NCBI GenBank assembly: GCA_016720835.1
Contig: JADKJW010000004.1
Location: 62,001 to 126,000 of the forward strand
Source of the DNA: Ignavibacteria bacterium
GTDB taxonomy: Bacteria; Bacteroidota; Ignavibacteria; SZUA-365
Reading direction: 5' to 3'
Length of the DNA: 64,000 nucleotides
Each line of letters starts with the position of its first letter. Positions within the stretch are counted from its first letter, which is position 1. The translations under genes were made by a program, and so were the position numbers. Positions 9,118 through 18,522 of the stretch are shown here, one piece after another. The notes under the pieces are model-generated. The model was not told where the DNA came from, searched no databases, and saw only the letters and a list, made by a program, of their open reading frames with translations.

Positions 9118-9898
9118 TGATCGTGGAAATGAATCCTGGCAGGACACGTGGATGCTGCCCCTCCTGAATCACGCGGGGGATGTGCACGCCGTGATGGTCG
9201 TCTCTCGAGATGTCACCACAAGGAAACACTCCGAAGTGGAAATCCTGCGGCACTGTCACGAACTGAAGAACATCATGCAACGGAAGGACCGGGTATTTGA
9301 CATTCTTTCGAGCGACGACGCGAGTCCGTCAAACATCCTGCTCAACATCTGCGATGCCATCCTTGCCGCGGCAGGGAACGTCGTGCCCGACGTTGCTGTG
9401 GGTTGCGGCACATCTGCGTCTGATGCATGCACGCGCCCCGCATCCGCGCCGGAGACGGCGTTGGAGAGCGGACCTGCCGCGGGAAAATACATCTCCCTTC
9501 ACATGGAGGACGTCAATCTTTTCGACATGACGGAAGCTGCGCTGGCCGCATGCGGAGAGCAGGTCCGGGAGCGATTCATCCGGGTCGATAACCTGATCGG
9601 CAGAGACGCAGCCGCGCGCGCGAATCCGAAAATGATCCGCGCCATCGTCGCGGGGGTGATCTCCGATGCCATCGCGAATACGGTACTGAATGGAGAAATC
9701 GTTCTGCGCTGCACTCGCGACGCGCGTGGCACGGAACTCTCCGTGGATTTCACCGGCGCCGCGAGTGCGATCGCGGAAAGCCCGGGTCTGTGCACCTGCA
9801 GGGAGCTGGTGGAAATGCAGGGCGGCGTGCTCGCGACAGAAGCCGTTTCCTCAGACGGGCGGCGCATCGTGTTTACCGTGCCTGGAGACGCGGCCTGA
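9086..9898 (+). pseudogene. C-terminal part of the frameshifted receiver-PAS gene: PAS end plus degenerate kinase domain
   Basis: About 270 codons continuing PAS 2 (WMLPLLNHAGDVHAVMVVSRDVT, given here in part: AVMVVSRDVTTRKHSE) and then a module shaped like HisKA plus HATPase. Its H-box equivalent reads KDRVFDILSSDDASP, where the usual S/A-H-D/E-L has lost the histidine. The N-box equivalent reads ISDAIANT, and the G1 motif (DxGxG) is not recognisable. So even with the frame restored this would be a pseudokinase. It has no Shine-Dalgarno of its own; internal ATGs (for example 9151) could start a short product. Either a decayed gene or an assembly error upstream of a genuine pseudokinase domain. 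Confidence 0.6.
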
Positions 9899-10029
9899 CT
9901 TTTCTCCCTGATTCCTGAATGATCATTGCGAGAAGTCCTGTCGGATACTCTCGACCCTCGTCTTCTCGTCTCATCGTCTATCCAGTGTTCCTCCAGGCCT
10001 GTGTTTGCTCTCCCGTGATGCCTCCACGT

Positions 10030-12993
10030 CTAGTCTTTCACGCAGCGCACGGATAAACCGCTCGTCTTGTAATGCGTGTTGCGCGACACATCCGCCTTCC
10101 AACTTGCAAGGTATCGATGCCAGGCGAGTGTCGAACCGTTCGCGGTCGACGACCAATAGTTCCCGTACGCCTTCATCCCCGAGAAAAACGCGCCACCGGT
10201 CCGGTTTCCACCGGGAAGCGCAGTAAAACCACTGCTGTTATCTGCGCCCGTGTTGGGGCTTGACCAGTGCACTGTGCCCGTCTCCTTCATCGCACCACCT
10301 GCGACAATCAGTCCGCCCAGATAATCGGTAAGGGTAGTCCAATCCGCGTCCGTCGGCACATGCCAGCCTGCCGGAGCCAATGTGCCTGTCGCGACGGCAT
10401 GCCAATTATATAAGGCGCCGTACACATCCTTGTTGGTCGGGTTGTTATTGTACCAGCAGTATGCCGCCGATGTCGAGTTCATCCAGGCGGCACTGTCAGA
10501 ACGCATCGGGATGATGTTGCCGTCATTGCATCGGGTGGTTTTCAGATTCTCCACCATCCACACCTGCGTCCCGATGGTTACCGTATGATATACGTTGCCG
10601 TCGATATCAATGACCGTGCCGGCTCCGGGACCTGACGCAACAAAATCCACCTGTGAGACGTCCACATCGGAAACCGTCACAGCCTTTACGACAGGGGTGA
10701 ATGTCAGACCGATTTTCGTTGGGGTGATCGTATAGAAGCCGTTCGGCACATCCGGGATGCGGTAGGCACCGCTGATGTCTGTCACCGCGCTTCGCGTCCC
10801 GTCACTCACCGTAATTCCCGAGAGGTCCACATCTTCACCGGTGATGGTCCCGGAGATGCTCGCCCACTTCCGGAGTACAAAATCGACATCGTGTACGTCG
10901 GAATTATTCACCGTCACCGATCTCATAACCGGTGAGCAGTTCATGCCCGGTGTTACCGGGAGTATCGTATACGAACCGTTCGGGACATTCGTGATCATGT
11001 ACCCGCCGCTCTGGTCGGTAACCGCGATACGTGTTCCATCACTCACACGGATACCGGATACATCCATTCCGTTCCCGGCAAGTATCCCCGAAACGGTGAA
11101 CGCCGCGCGCAGGGAAAAAGGAACCCGGTTGCTTGTTCCTCCATCGACCTGCACATAGACGACGCCATCAACCTTGATGCCCGCTGGCGCCCGAAGAAGA
11201 ATCGCCGTGTCAGACCAGGATGCGTACTCCACTGCAGCAAGCAGATACAACGTCCCTGCAACAGAATCACCCCCTGCGAAAAACACGGTACTGTTTCCGT
11301 GCAGGACGCCGAAATGCTCTCCTGAGAGCCGTACTTCCACGCCGGAGAGAATGTCCGCCGGATCGATACGCGCAATTCTTGGCAGTATCGGTCTGACAAT
11401 GACGGGACCGGGAAGACTCTTTTCGCATTGTAAGCCCTTGCTGTCACTCGCTTTCGCTTTGCTGGAATAGCTCCCCGGCGCGAGGAGAACCGTTGTGAAG
11501 GAAACAAGAGCATCACTACCCGATATGGAAATGGAATCATCGAATACGCTGTCGCCGTTATAATCAATCCACACCTTGGAGAGGCTTCCCTCCGCATCGT
11601 TTGCCGAAACGGTGTATCTCACCGTATCACCGGCAAACTTGTCGTAGGAATCCGCCGCAAATGAGATGATCGACGGTGACGTGTTCGTTGCTGTGACGAT
11701 CACAGGATTAGACATGCGTTTCTCGCAGTGCTGTCCCTGCCTGTCGCTCGCTCTCGCGCCGGTCAGATAACTCCCCGGGGTTTTGAAGGTTGTTGAGAAG
11801 TGCACGATCGCACTGCCGCCCGAAACGGATCCGGAATCATCGTATACACCGTCCCCGTCGTAATCCATCCACACCTTCGAGAGATCTCCATCGGGATCGG
11901 TCAGTGTAACCGTGTAGGTGACGGAATCCCCCGTCATCACCCCGTACGAGCTTGCAACGAACGCGGAAATCGATGGTGCGGCGTTTTCGTTCGTCACACG
12001 TACCGGTGTGGGCAGGCTCCTCTCGCACATCAATCCCGCGCGATCCATTGCGCGCGCCATGGCCTGATAGGTCCCCGCCGTAGGAAAGGCCTTTTGAAAA
12101 TACGTGCGCGCATCGCCACCCGAAATGGAGCTGGAATCATCGTACACGCCGTCGCGCTCGAAATCGATCCATACCGTCGAGAGATTGACCTCGGCATCTT
12201 TCACGATGATCGTGTATCTGACCGATTCACCGTTCACAGCGTCGTACGTGTCCGCTGCAAACGTCGTGATATCAGGTGCCGTGTTCACGGGACGAAGCCG
12301 AAAAACGTACGTCGTATCACGCTCAACCGACGCAGAGATGGTATCGGGCACGAATCCTTTCGCATACCCGATAAACCGGTATTCATCGCGAATGGTCTTC
12401 GCTTTTCTGAACCCGTCTGATACGGCAAGTTCTCGAGACACCAGACCTTCGTACACGAATTCCGGTTTCGCTGTTCCGCCATTGTCGGTCTTAAGCATCT
12501 TCGTCACCAGCTGTTTCGAACCGACTGTCGCGACGAGGAAATACAAGCCCGGATCAAGCCCCCGCCCATCGAAGCGGAATTGATGCACGCCGGCTTCCGT
12601 CAAAATCCTCCGACGGAGCAGGCTCTTCCCGAGCATGTCCAGAACCTCCAGGGTGATGGATGTCGCTCCCGCCGTCGAGAGATAAAACGTGGTCCTCTCC
12701 GAAAAAGGATTCCCGAATGGACTGGAAAGAAATTCGCGTTGCGGTACATGGACCAAGGGCTGCTCAATATCTGTGACGGTCGAGATGATGAGTTCCTGCA
12801 CCCCGATCAATGTCGTATCCAGGGACTGCGCTGTCCCGTGGATCTGTATCGAGTCCAGCTTCTGATCCAGCCCGGTGGCGGTATTCGATCCGTGGAATGT
12901 GAGTACGGTGTGCTGCTGAGAATGCAGGGTGTGTCGTGCGCCGAACGACAGGAAGCAGGAAGCAAGTATGAGTGCGATCATCCGCGATGGCAT
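10030..12993 (-). CDS. Large exported repeat protein with C-terminal FISUMP domain
   Basis: 987 residues. Order: signal peptide (MIALILASCFLSFG), a T9SS sorting-domain-like module near residues 92-168 (GNPFSERTTF ... LEVLDMLGKSLL ... GLDPGLYFLVAT), three PKD-like repeats of about 100 residues (about 240-540) sharing VWIDYNGDxVxDDS-type cores, an IPT/TIG-like domain (about 545-635), two CnaB/carboxypeptidase-regulatory repeats (about 640-790, each with SGIxVSDGTR and DVPNG.YTI), and a FISUMP domain (about 795-987; IGTQVWMVENLKTTRCNDG, APAGWHVPTDADW, YWSS, SVRCVKD). The odd point is the sorting-like module at the N-terminal rather than C-terminal end. Probably surface-exposed; the function of FISUMP proteins is unknown. 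Confidence 0.8.
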   Translation of the reverse strand: MPSRMIALILASCFLSFGARHTLHSQQHTVLTFHGSNTATGLDQKLDSIQIHGTAQSLDTTLIGVQELIISTVTDIEQPLVHVPQREFLSSPFGNPFSERTTFYLSTAGATSITLEVLDMLGKSLLRRRILTEAGVHQFRFDGRGLDPGLYFLVATVGSKQLVTKMLKTDNGGTAKPEFVYEGLVSRELAVSDGFRKAKTIRDEYRFIGYAKGFVPDTISASVERDTTYVFRLRPVNTAPDITTFAADTYDAVNGESVRYTIIVKDAEVNLSTVWIDFERDGVYDDSSSISGGDARTYFQKAFPTAGTYQAMARAMDRAGLMCERSLPTPVRVTNENAAPSISAFVASSYGVMTGDSVTYTVTLTDPDGDLSKVWMDYDGDGVYDDSGSVSGGSAIVHFSTTFKTPGSYLTGARASDRQGQHCEKRMSNPVIVTATNTSPSIISFAADSYDKFAGDTVRYTVSANDAEGSLSKVWIDYNGDSVFDDSISISGSDALVSFTTVLLAPGSYSSKAKASDSKGLQCEKSLPGPVIVRPILPRIARIDPADILSGVEVRLSGEHFGVLHGNSTVFFAGGDSVAGTLYLLAAVEYASWSDTAILLRAPAGIKVDGVVYVQVDGGTSNRVPFSLRAAFTVSGILAGNGMDVSGIRVSDGTRIAVTDQSGGYMITNVPNGSYTILPVTPGMNCSPVMRSVTVNNSDVHDVDFVLRKWASISGTITGEDVDLSGITVSDGTRSAVTDISGAYRIPDVPNGFYTITPTKIGLTFTPVVKAVTVSDVDVSQVDFVASGPGAGTVIDIDGNVYHTVTIGTQVWMVENLKTTRCNDGNIIPMRSDSAAWMNSTSAAYCWYNNNPTNKDVYGALYNWHAVATGTLAPAGWHVPTDADWTTLTDYLGGLIVAGGAMKETGTVHWSSPNTGADNSSGFTALPGGNRTGGAFFSGMKAYGNYWSSTANGSTLAWHRYLASWKADVSRNTHYKTSGLSVRCVKD

Positions 12994-13026
12994 GGGAGTC
13001 TCCTTGGATTGATTTCATTCGCCGTC

Positions 13027-13467
13027 TCAACCGGCGTCGGGCGAGGCGGATGTCCCCTGTTCTTCGTGCTCGGAACACGCCAGCGCACCACGCAGATCCG
13101 TCATGCTGATCGGCTTCAGCAGGAAGCGCGCCCCGCGAAATCGCCGTGTCTCGTTGCGGTAGTTGCTCAACGCTGTCGTAAAAATGATGACCGAAGGCGG
13201 TGTGTCGATCTTGTCGAGCACATCGAACGCGGTGCCTCCGATAAGTTCGATATCGAGAAAAACAACGTCGGGCCGTGTGCCGTCAATGAGCGCAATGCTC
13301 TCGTTGACGGACACGGCCTGACCTTCCTCCCTGATTTCCGGGAAATGCCTCGCGAGAAGACCGGAAAGATACTCACGCCCCCGTTGCTCGTCGTCTATGA
13401 TGACGCAGGTTCGCTGCTTCCGCAACGGCGTGTCTCCCGGTCCTGTGAACGATATCGGTGTGTTCAT
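13027..13467 (-). CDS. Response regulator receiver protein without output domain
   Basis: 146 residues from the ATG at 13467 (the frame stays open to 13665, but that part is cysteine/arginine-rich and overlaps the kinase gene). The receiver has the acidic pair in CVIIDDEQRGRE, phospho-acceptor D in VVFLDIELIGG, Thr in IIFTTALS and Lys in FLLKPI. These resemble LytTR-type regulators, but the protein ends after the receiver with an acidic tail and has no LytTR DNA-binding domain. It lies 142 bases downstream of the LytS-type propeller kinase and is its likely partner. No strong Shine-Dalgarno precedes the start. Confidence 0.8.
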   Translation of the reverse strand: MNTPISFTGPGDTPLRKQRTCVIIDDEQRGREYLSGLLARHFPEIREEGQAVSVNESIALIDGTRPDVVFLDIELIGGTAFDVLDKIDTPPSVIIFTTALSNYRNETRRFRGARFLLKPISMTDLRGALACSEHEEQGTSASPDAG

Positions 13468-13609
13468 GGCGCTTTCGAAGTGAGGCAATGAGACTGCGCT
13501 CAAACTACGCACCCCGGCGGTGTATGGACAGTGCCAACGAGCAACTGTACCGCCGCTGATGCAGAAGCACCGTCCTATCGAGTAATCGTTCCTGCATGTG
13601 CATCGTGCA

Positions 13610-16600
13610 TCACTCCATCGGGATCGAAATCTCAACGCGCGTTCCAGTGGCGCTGCCGGATTCATCGCGCAAGTCCACCGTACGCACGGTCATCTGCTTC
13701 TTCCGCAGCTGGTTCAGAACCTCGAGCCGATCGCTGGTGATGCTGGTCCCCAGCGACGTGTGTCCGGTGGGACGATGCTGCCGTATCTCGCTCGCTCGCA
13801 CCCTGCCAATACCATTGTCCTCCACAACGCAAAGGAGCACATCGCCCAGCAAGGTCAACGACACGGTCAACACCCCACCGCTCTCCCGGTGCTGCAATCC
13901 GTGCCGCACGGCATTCTCCGCATACGGCTGTATCATCATCGAAGGAATGCGCAGGGAAGTGTCTACCGTCGGCTCGGTGACGATGCGATGCGAAAAGCGG
14001 CCGTTGAAGCGTATCGATTCCAGTTCGAGGTACAGGCCAAGCATGTCGAGTTCGTCGGCGATGGTGACGCTGCGCTGCCGTGAAGTCTCGAGCACCATGC
14101 GCATGAGCCGCGCGAACTTGGAGATGTACTCATTCGCGAGCTCTTCGTCGCTGCTCATCACGAAGCTCTGAATGGCGTTCAGGGAGTTGAAAAAGAAATG
14201 CGGATTGATCTGGAGACGGAGCGCCATCAGCTCCGATTCCAACGATTTCCGTTCCCTGTCGGCGCGCTTTCGGATCGTATTCACGCGCCAGCGGAATCCC
14301 GCGCCAATCGACAACACGACGAACACCGCAATCAGAGCGATACACCACGTTGTGCGATAGAAGGGCGGCACGACGATGATGGTGACAGTAAGCACACGAC
14401 CGATCCATGCGCCATCATGATTGCTTCCTTTGATCTTCAGAGTGTGCGTTCCGTAGGATAGCTCGGAAAACGAACAGTTCCGCCGCCTCCCCAGTGGAAT
14501 CCAGTCATCATGGATTCCGTCGATGCGGAACGCATACTGGAGCTGCGTGTTGTCCGCGTAGTCCAGAGTGGCAAATTCAAACGAGATGTAGGTGTCGAAC
14601 GGATGGAGGGTGATCGTGTCAGACGGGAGCACGTCCCTTCGCTGGAGTGCGCCGTTGATGCTCACGCCGGTGAATACAAGTGGTGGCTCCGGACTGTTGT
14701 CCCGGATGCTGTCGGGGTAGAAGGAGAGCAGCCCGTTTCCACCAAAAAGGATCCGACCGCTGCGAGTCCGCAGGAACGCATGCGAGTTGAAGAATCCGAC
14801 ACTTTGGATTTCCGGAGTGTAGTAATTTCGGAATGTTCCCTGATCAGGATGAAACTTGGACAGACCGGAGAGCGTGGCGATCCAAATATTCCCCTGGAAA
14901 TCCTCCACCATGCCGCTGACCGTGTTCCCTGCCAGACCGTCTTCCCGTGTGTAGCGCGCAAACGACTGCGTCCCCCCGCGAAGGACGCTGATTCCGCCCC
15001 CCCAAGTACCAATGTATATGTCTCCGCGACTGTCCTCGAATATCGACCTGACGCGATTGCTGCTCAACGATGTGCGGTCATTCGGCGAGTGCGTGAAATG
15101 CTGAATCGAGGAATCCGCAGGATCGAAACAGCAGACACCGTTCGTGGTTCCAAACCACATTCTGTGACGCCGGTCCTCCAACATCACCCAGATATACTCG
15201 CCGCAGAGTGCGGACATCCGCCGCTCAAGATACCCGGCGTTGTCGACCGTGCCGCTGCGCGCATCGAAACGATGGAGGAATGGCGGTATACCCCCGCCGG
15301 TGCTGAACCAGAGATCACCGCGGGCATCCTCGAGCGTCGTGAAAACGGCCCTCGCTCCTGAAACAGTATCACTCTCGCTGTACCCGATGCGTTCCCGGTG
15401 TTTCAGATCCTCCGACAGAAGATACAACCCGGCGCCTGTTCCGACGGTGTATCCGTGCTTCGCCCGTTTCCGTATCGAAAAGATTCTCTTCTCGGCGCGC
15501 TGAATCGCCGAGCGGGATGCCCGTTCTTCGGACAAATGAATCGCGGTATCCGTTGCCGTGATGCGCTTGATTCCTCGGGTACCTGTCCCAACGAGGATGT
15601 CGCCGCTCTCGCATTCTGATAATGCAGTGACATGAAAGTCGTTGTTCAGAATCGGAGGTGACGCCTTGATGACGGTGAAGTCAGCACGGGCATCGCTCCG
15701 CTTCAGCAAGCCGCGATCGGTGCCAATCCACAGGGAGCCGGCTCTATCTGCGATGCAGTCGTATATCGTGCCCCCCGACTTGCGTGCTCCACGGTCATAA
15801 TCAACTGCTTCGACGGTTTTGTTGGGCATTGAGAAACGCCACAGGATGTCATTGCCGACCAGCAGCAATCCCTGTGCGCCGTCCGGCACAATCGTCGACA
15901 CAAACCGATTCAGCACCGAGTGTATTGTTTTCGAAGCCGGATCGTACATGTGCAGTCCCCGATGTGCAATCCAGATATTTCCCCGGTCATCCTGATAGAT
16001 GTCGGCCTTGTCCACACCGCCGGCATCTCCCGGTATGGTCGGCGTAATGATCGTGGCCGGATATGTTTGAACCTCGCGATATCCGACCCCACCATCTTTC
16101 GCGGTCCCGAGAAGAAAATGCTTCCAGGAATTCTGCGAGGGATCGAACAGATCAATACCGATGCGGGTGCACATCCACAGTCGTCCCTGCCGATCGACAA
16201 AGGCATGAATGACGTCATTGCTGCCCGGACTCTGCGGATTGCCCGGCACGTGTTTCAGCGCTCTGAAAGGGTGTGCCGGGGCGTCGCCACGAGCGATTTG
16301 CTGGTTCACGCGCCGGGTGTCGAGGACGTTCACTCCTCCGGTGGCTGTGGCGATCCACAGATTCCCCTTCGAATCCAGAGCCAGCGACCCGATTGCCTCT
16401 GCGCTGAGTCCCTCTCCAGTCTTCGGATCATGACCAAAATGGATGAGCGTTTCCCGGCGTTTGTCGCGGCGATCGAGACCGCCGGATGTTCCGATCCAGA
16501 GGTTCCCGTCCTCATCTTCGACGATGGCTGTGACGCAATTGCGCCAGACGCTCGAATCGCTTCCCGACAGATGCAGATAGTGCTGAAAGGAGTATCCGTC

Positions 16601-16936
16601 GAACCTGTTGAGGCCTTCCTGCGTCCCGATCCAGATGAATCCCAGGCGGTCCTGAAACACGCAGTTGACGTAGTTATTTGAAAGCCCGTCTTGAAGCGTG
16701 AGAAGCGTGTGGTGAAACCGGTCGGTTTGCGCGAACAGCGGGTGAGAGAGCAGAAGGCATCCGACGAGAATGGACCACGCCGCGATTGCGCGCCGGCGGG
16801 TCCAGTGCACAACACTGCATGTGAATCGAGGGCCGCCCTCCATCTGCTGCATCGTCTCTGATGGGTGGACAGGAACGATCTTCTGCATGTCACGTGCATG
16901 GGTTGGCGGCGGCGCCAGGAAATCGTTCACGCGCAT
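13610..16936 (-). CDS. Propeller sensor histidine kinase (Reg_prop, Y_Y_Y, LytS-type kinase)
   Basis: 1108 residues. After a signal-anchor region (IAAWSILVGCLLLSHPLFAQ) come many Reg_prop beta-propeller repeats of the GFIWIGTQEGLNRFDG type (about 70-780), a Y_Y_Y domain (about 790-855; YAFRIDGIHDDWIPLG), one membrane helix (about 862-885), a His_kinase domain (PF06580) with the H-box INPHFFFNSLNAIQ, and a HATPase domain (DNGIGRVRASE). This is the hybrid-type periplasmic sensor architecture of Bacteroidota, but with a LytS-like kinase and no fused regulator. ATG 16936 is 6 bases after the stop of the upstream gene with AAGG just before it, so translation may be coupled; later Met codons (residues 17, 29, 32) are alternatives. 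Confidence 0.9.
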   Translation of the reverse strand: MRVNDFLAPPPTHARDMQKIVPVHPSETMQQMEGGPRFTCSVVHWTRRRAIAAWSILVGCLLLSHPLFAQTDRFHHTLLTLQDGLSNNYVNCVFQDRLGFIWIGTQEGLNRFDGYSFQHYLHLSGSDSSVWRNCVTAIVEDEDGNLWIGTSGGLDRRDKRRETLIHFGHDPKTGEGLSAEAIGSLALDSKGNLWIATATGGVNVLDTRRVNQQIARGDAPAHPFRALKHVPGNPQSPGSNDVIHAFVDRQGRLWMCTRIGIDLFDPSQNSWKHFLLGTAKDGGVGYREVQTYPATIITPTIPGDAGGVDKADIYQDDRGNIWIAHRGLHMYDPASKTIHSVLNRFVSTIVPDGAQGLLLVGNDILWRFSMPNKTVEAVDYDRGARKSGGTIYDCIADRAGSLWIGTDRGLLKRSDARADFTVIKASPPILNNDFHVTALSECESGDILVGTGTRGIKRITATDTAIHLSEERASRSAIQRAEKRIFSIRKRAKHGYTVGTGAGLYLLSEDLKHRERIGYSESDTVSGARAVFTTLEDARGDLWFSTGGGIPPFLHRFDARSGTVDNAGYLERRMSALCGEYIWVMLEDRRHRMWFGTTNGVCCFDPADSSIQHFTHSPNDRTSLSSNRVRSIFEDSRGDIYIGTWGGGISVLRGGTQSFARYTREDGLAGNTVSGMVEDFQGNIWIATLSGLSKFHPDQGTFRNYYTPEIQSVGFFNSHAFLRTRSGRILFGGNGLLSFYPDSIRDNSPEPPLVFTGVSINGALQRRDVLPSDTITLHPFDTYISFEFATLDYADNTQLQYAFRIDGIHDDWIPLGRRRNCSFSELSYGTHTLKIKGSNHDGAWIGRVLTVTIIVVPPFYRTTWCIALIAVFVVLSIGAGFRWRVNTIRKRADRERKSLESELMALRLQINPHFFFNSLNAIQSFVMSSDEELANEYISKFARLMRMVLETSRQRSVTIADELDMLGLYLELESIRFNGRFSHRIVTEPTVDTSLRIPSMMIQPYAENAVRHGLQHRESGGVLTVSLTLLGDVLLCVVEDNGIGRVRASEIRQHRPTGHTSLGTSITSDRLEVLNQLRKKQMTVRTVDLRDESGSATGTRVEISIPME

Positions 16937-16942
16937 CGCCTT

Positions 16943-18431
16943 CTACTTGATTGCAGTCATCAGCGTATGGACGACATCCCCATTCGTCTCCAAGGTGCAC
17001 AGATACATGCCCCGGGCAAGAGACCGCGCATCGAACGGCACTTCATACACGCCTGCATGCTGCGGTGAATCAACGGGTGTCGCCACCACGAAGCCCAGGA
17101 TGTCACGCACCGTCACGCGAACATTCATGGTGTGGCTGATGGAAAATCTGATGGTCGTCGAAAAGTGAGAGGGGTTCGGATACGTCTGCAGGAGCACACC
17201 GTTCTCGGCTGCCGGCAGTATCCGGTTCAACCCTCCAGAAATATTCCCGGTGGGATTGCGCGTGTAATAAATCTCGCCATTCGGTCCATCTCGTCTGTCC
17301 ATCCAGACGACATGAACCGCGGAATCGGATACCGCAACCGTCGGTCGCTCGGAGCTCGTTGCGCCGTTGTTGGAAATGCGAGTGTCCGCCTCCCAGTGTG
17401 TGCCCCCGTCCGTCGATTTCTTGTAAAAGATATCATCGGTGGACTCCCTGTCATCTTGCCAGACGACATGCACCGTCGATCCCGATACAGCTATGGAGGA
17501 CCACATGGAAGTATCCATACTCGTTGTGAGTCGGGTGTCTGTCCCCCAATTCATTCCTCCATCCGCCGAACGTTTATAATAGATTTCATAATTGCCGTCC
17601 CGGCAATCCGTCCAAACGAGATGCACATTCGATCCAGACACTGCCACAGAGGGCACTTGAGATGGAACGTCGCTATTTGTAAGCCGCTCATCGCTGCCCC
17701 AGGATCCCCCGGCATTGGTCGAGCGTTTATAGTAAATCTCGATGTTTCCGTCACGTGCATCGTTCCACAGGACATGGACAATGGAATCGGAACCGCAATC
17801 GATGGATTGCAGGCATAAGGCTGGATGTTCAGCCGTTAATCTGGCTCCGCACTGCAATCCGCCATCCGTCGACTGCTTGCAGTAGACTTGTCCTCCGGCC
17901 CGTCCTGCATGTCCACACCACATTAACATGGAGTCTGATCCCAAGGCGATACCCTGCCAGAGATTGCCGTGTCTTGGGTGAGTCGTACATCCGCTTCCCA
18001 ATGCTCTCCGCCATCGAGGGAGCGTTTATAATAGATTTCAGAATTGCCATCGCGAGAATCATTCCAAACGACATGAAGCGAATGGATCCGTACTGCAAAC
18101 ATGGCACTGGACGATATTGCGAATCCTGAGTCAATCGAACATCCTCATCCCAGAGTTTTCCGCCATCCATTGGACTGCTTGTAGTATATCTCCATTGTTT
18201 CCGTCCCGGGTGTCTCCAGACGCGTACACAAGTATCGTGGTTCGTTGCGACGGACCCTTGCATCTGGTAAGATATCGCTGAGATAGCTGAATCGTTTGTC
18301 AAGCGTTGATCCGGTTGCCATTGCGCGTGAGCAATGGGACACGCCATGAGCGGCAACACCGTCGCGATGCATACTCTTGTCATGAAGACCACCGCTGCCC
18401 TGCGCTGTTCTTGAACCTTCACCCGCATCAT
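16943..18431 (-). pseudogene. Frameshifted BNR/sialidase-like repeat protein with T9SS sorting domain
   Basis: A gene of about 490 codons broken into several frames. The start is ATG 18431 with GGAGG upstream and a signal peptide (CIATVLPLMACPIAHAQ). The body consists of about 45-residue repeats (VHVVW.D.RDGN.EIYYK.S.DGG..W..D.RLT). The last part (16943-18001, 352 codons) is intact and ends in a T9SS type A domain (YPNPSHFSTTIRF, VTVRDILG, GMYLCTLETNG). Between about 17,900 and 18,240 the repeat signal jumps between all three frames at least five times: for example TRDGNNG, EIYYKQS and MDGGKLWDEDVRLT each sit in a different frame. Both gains and losses of bases are needed. Either a decaying gene or a stretch of poor sequence. 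Confidence 0.7.
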
Positions 18432-18522
18432 GCCTGCCTCCGTTCCTGTGATGTGTTTTCTGGTGCGCTGTGTGGATGTCGCATGATGTCTGCTATCGAA
18501 CGGGAGTGGATTCATGAGTTCG

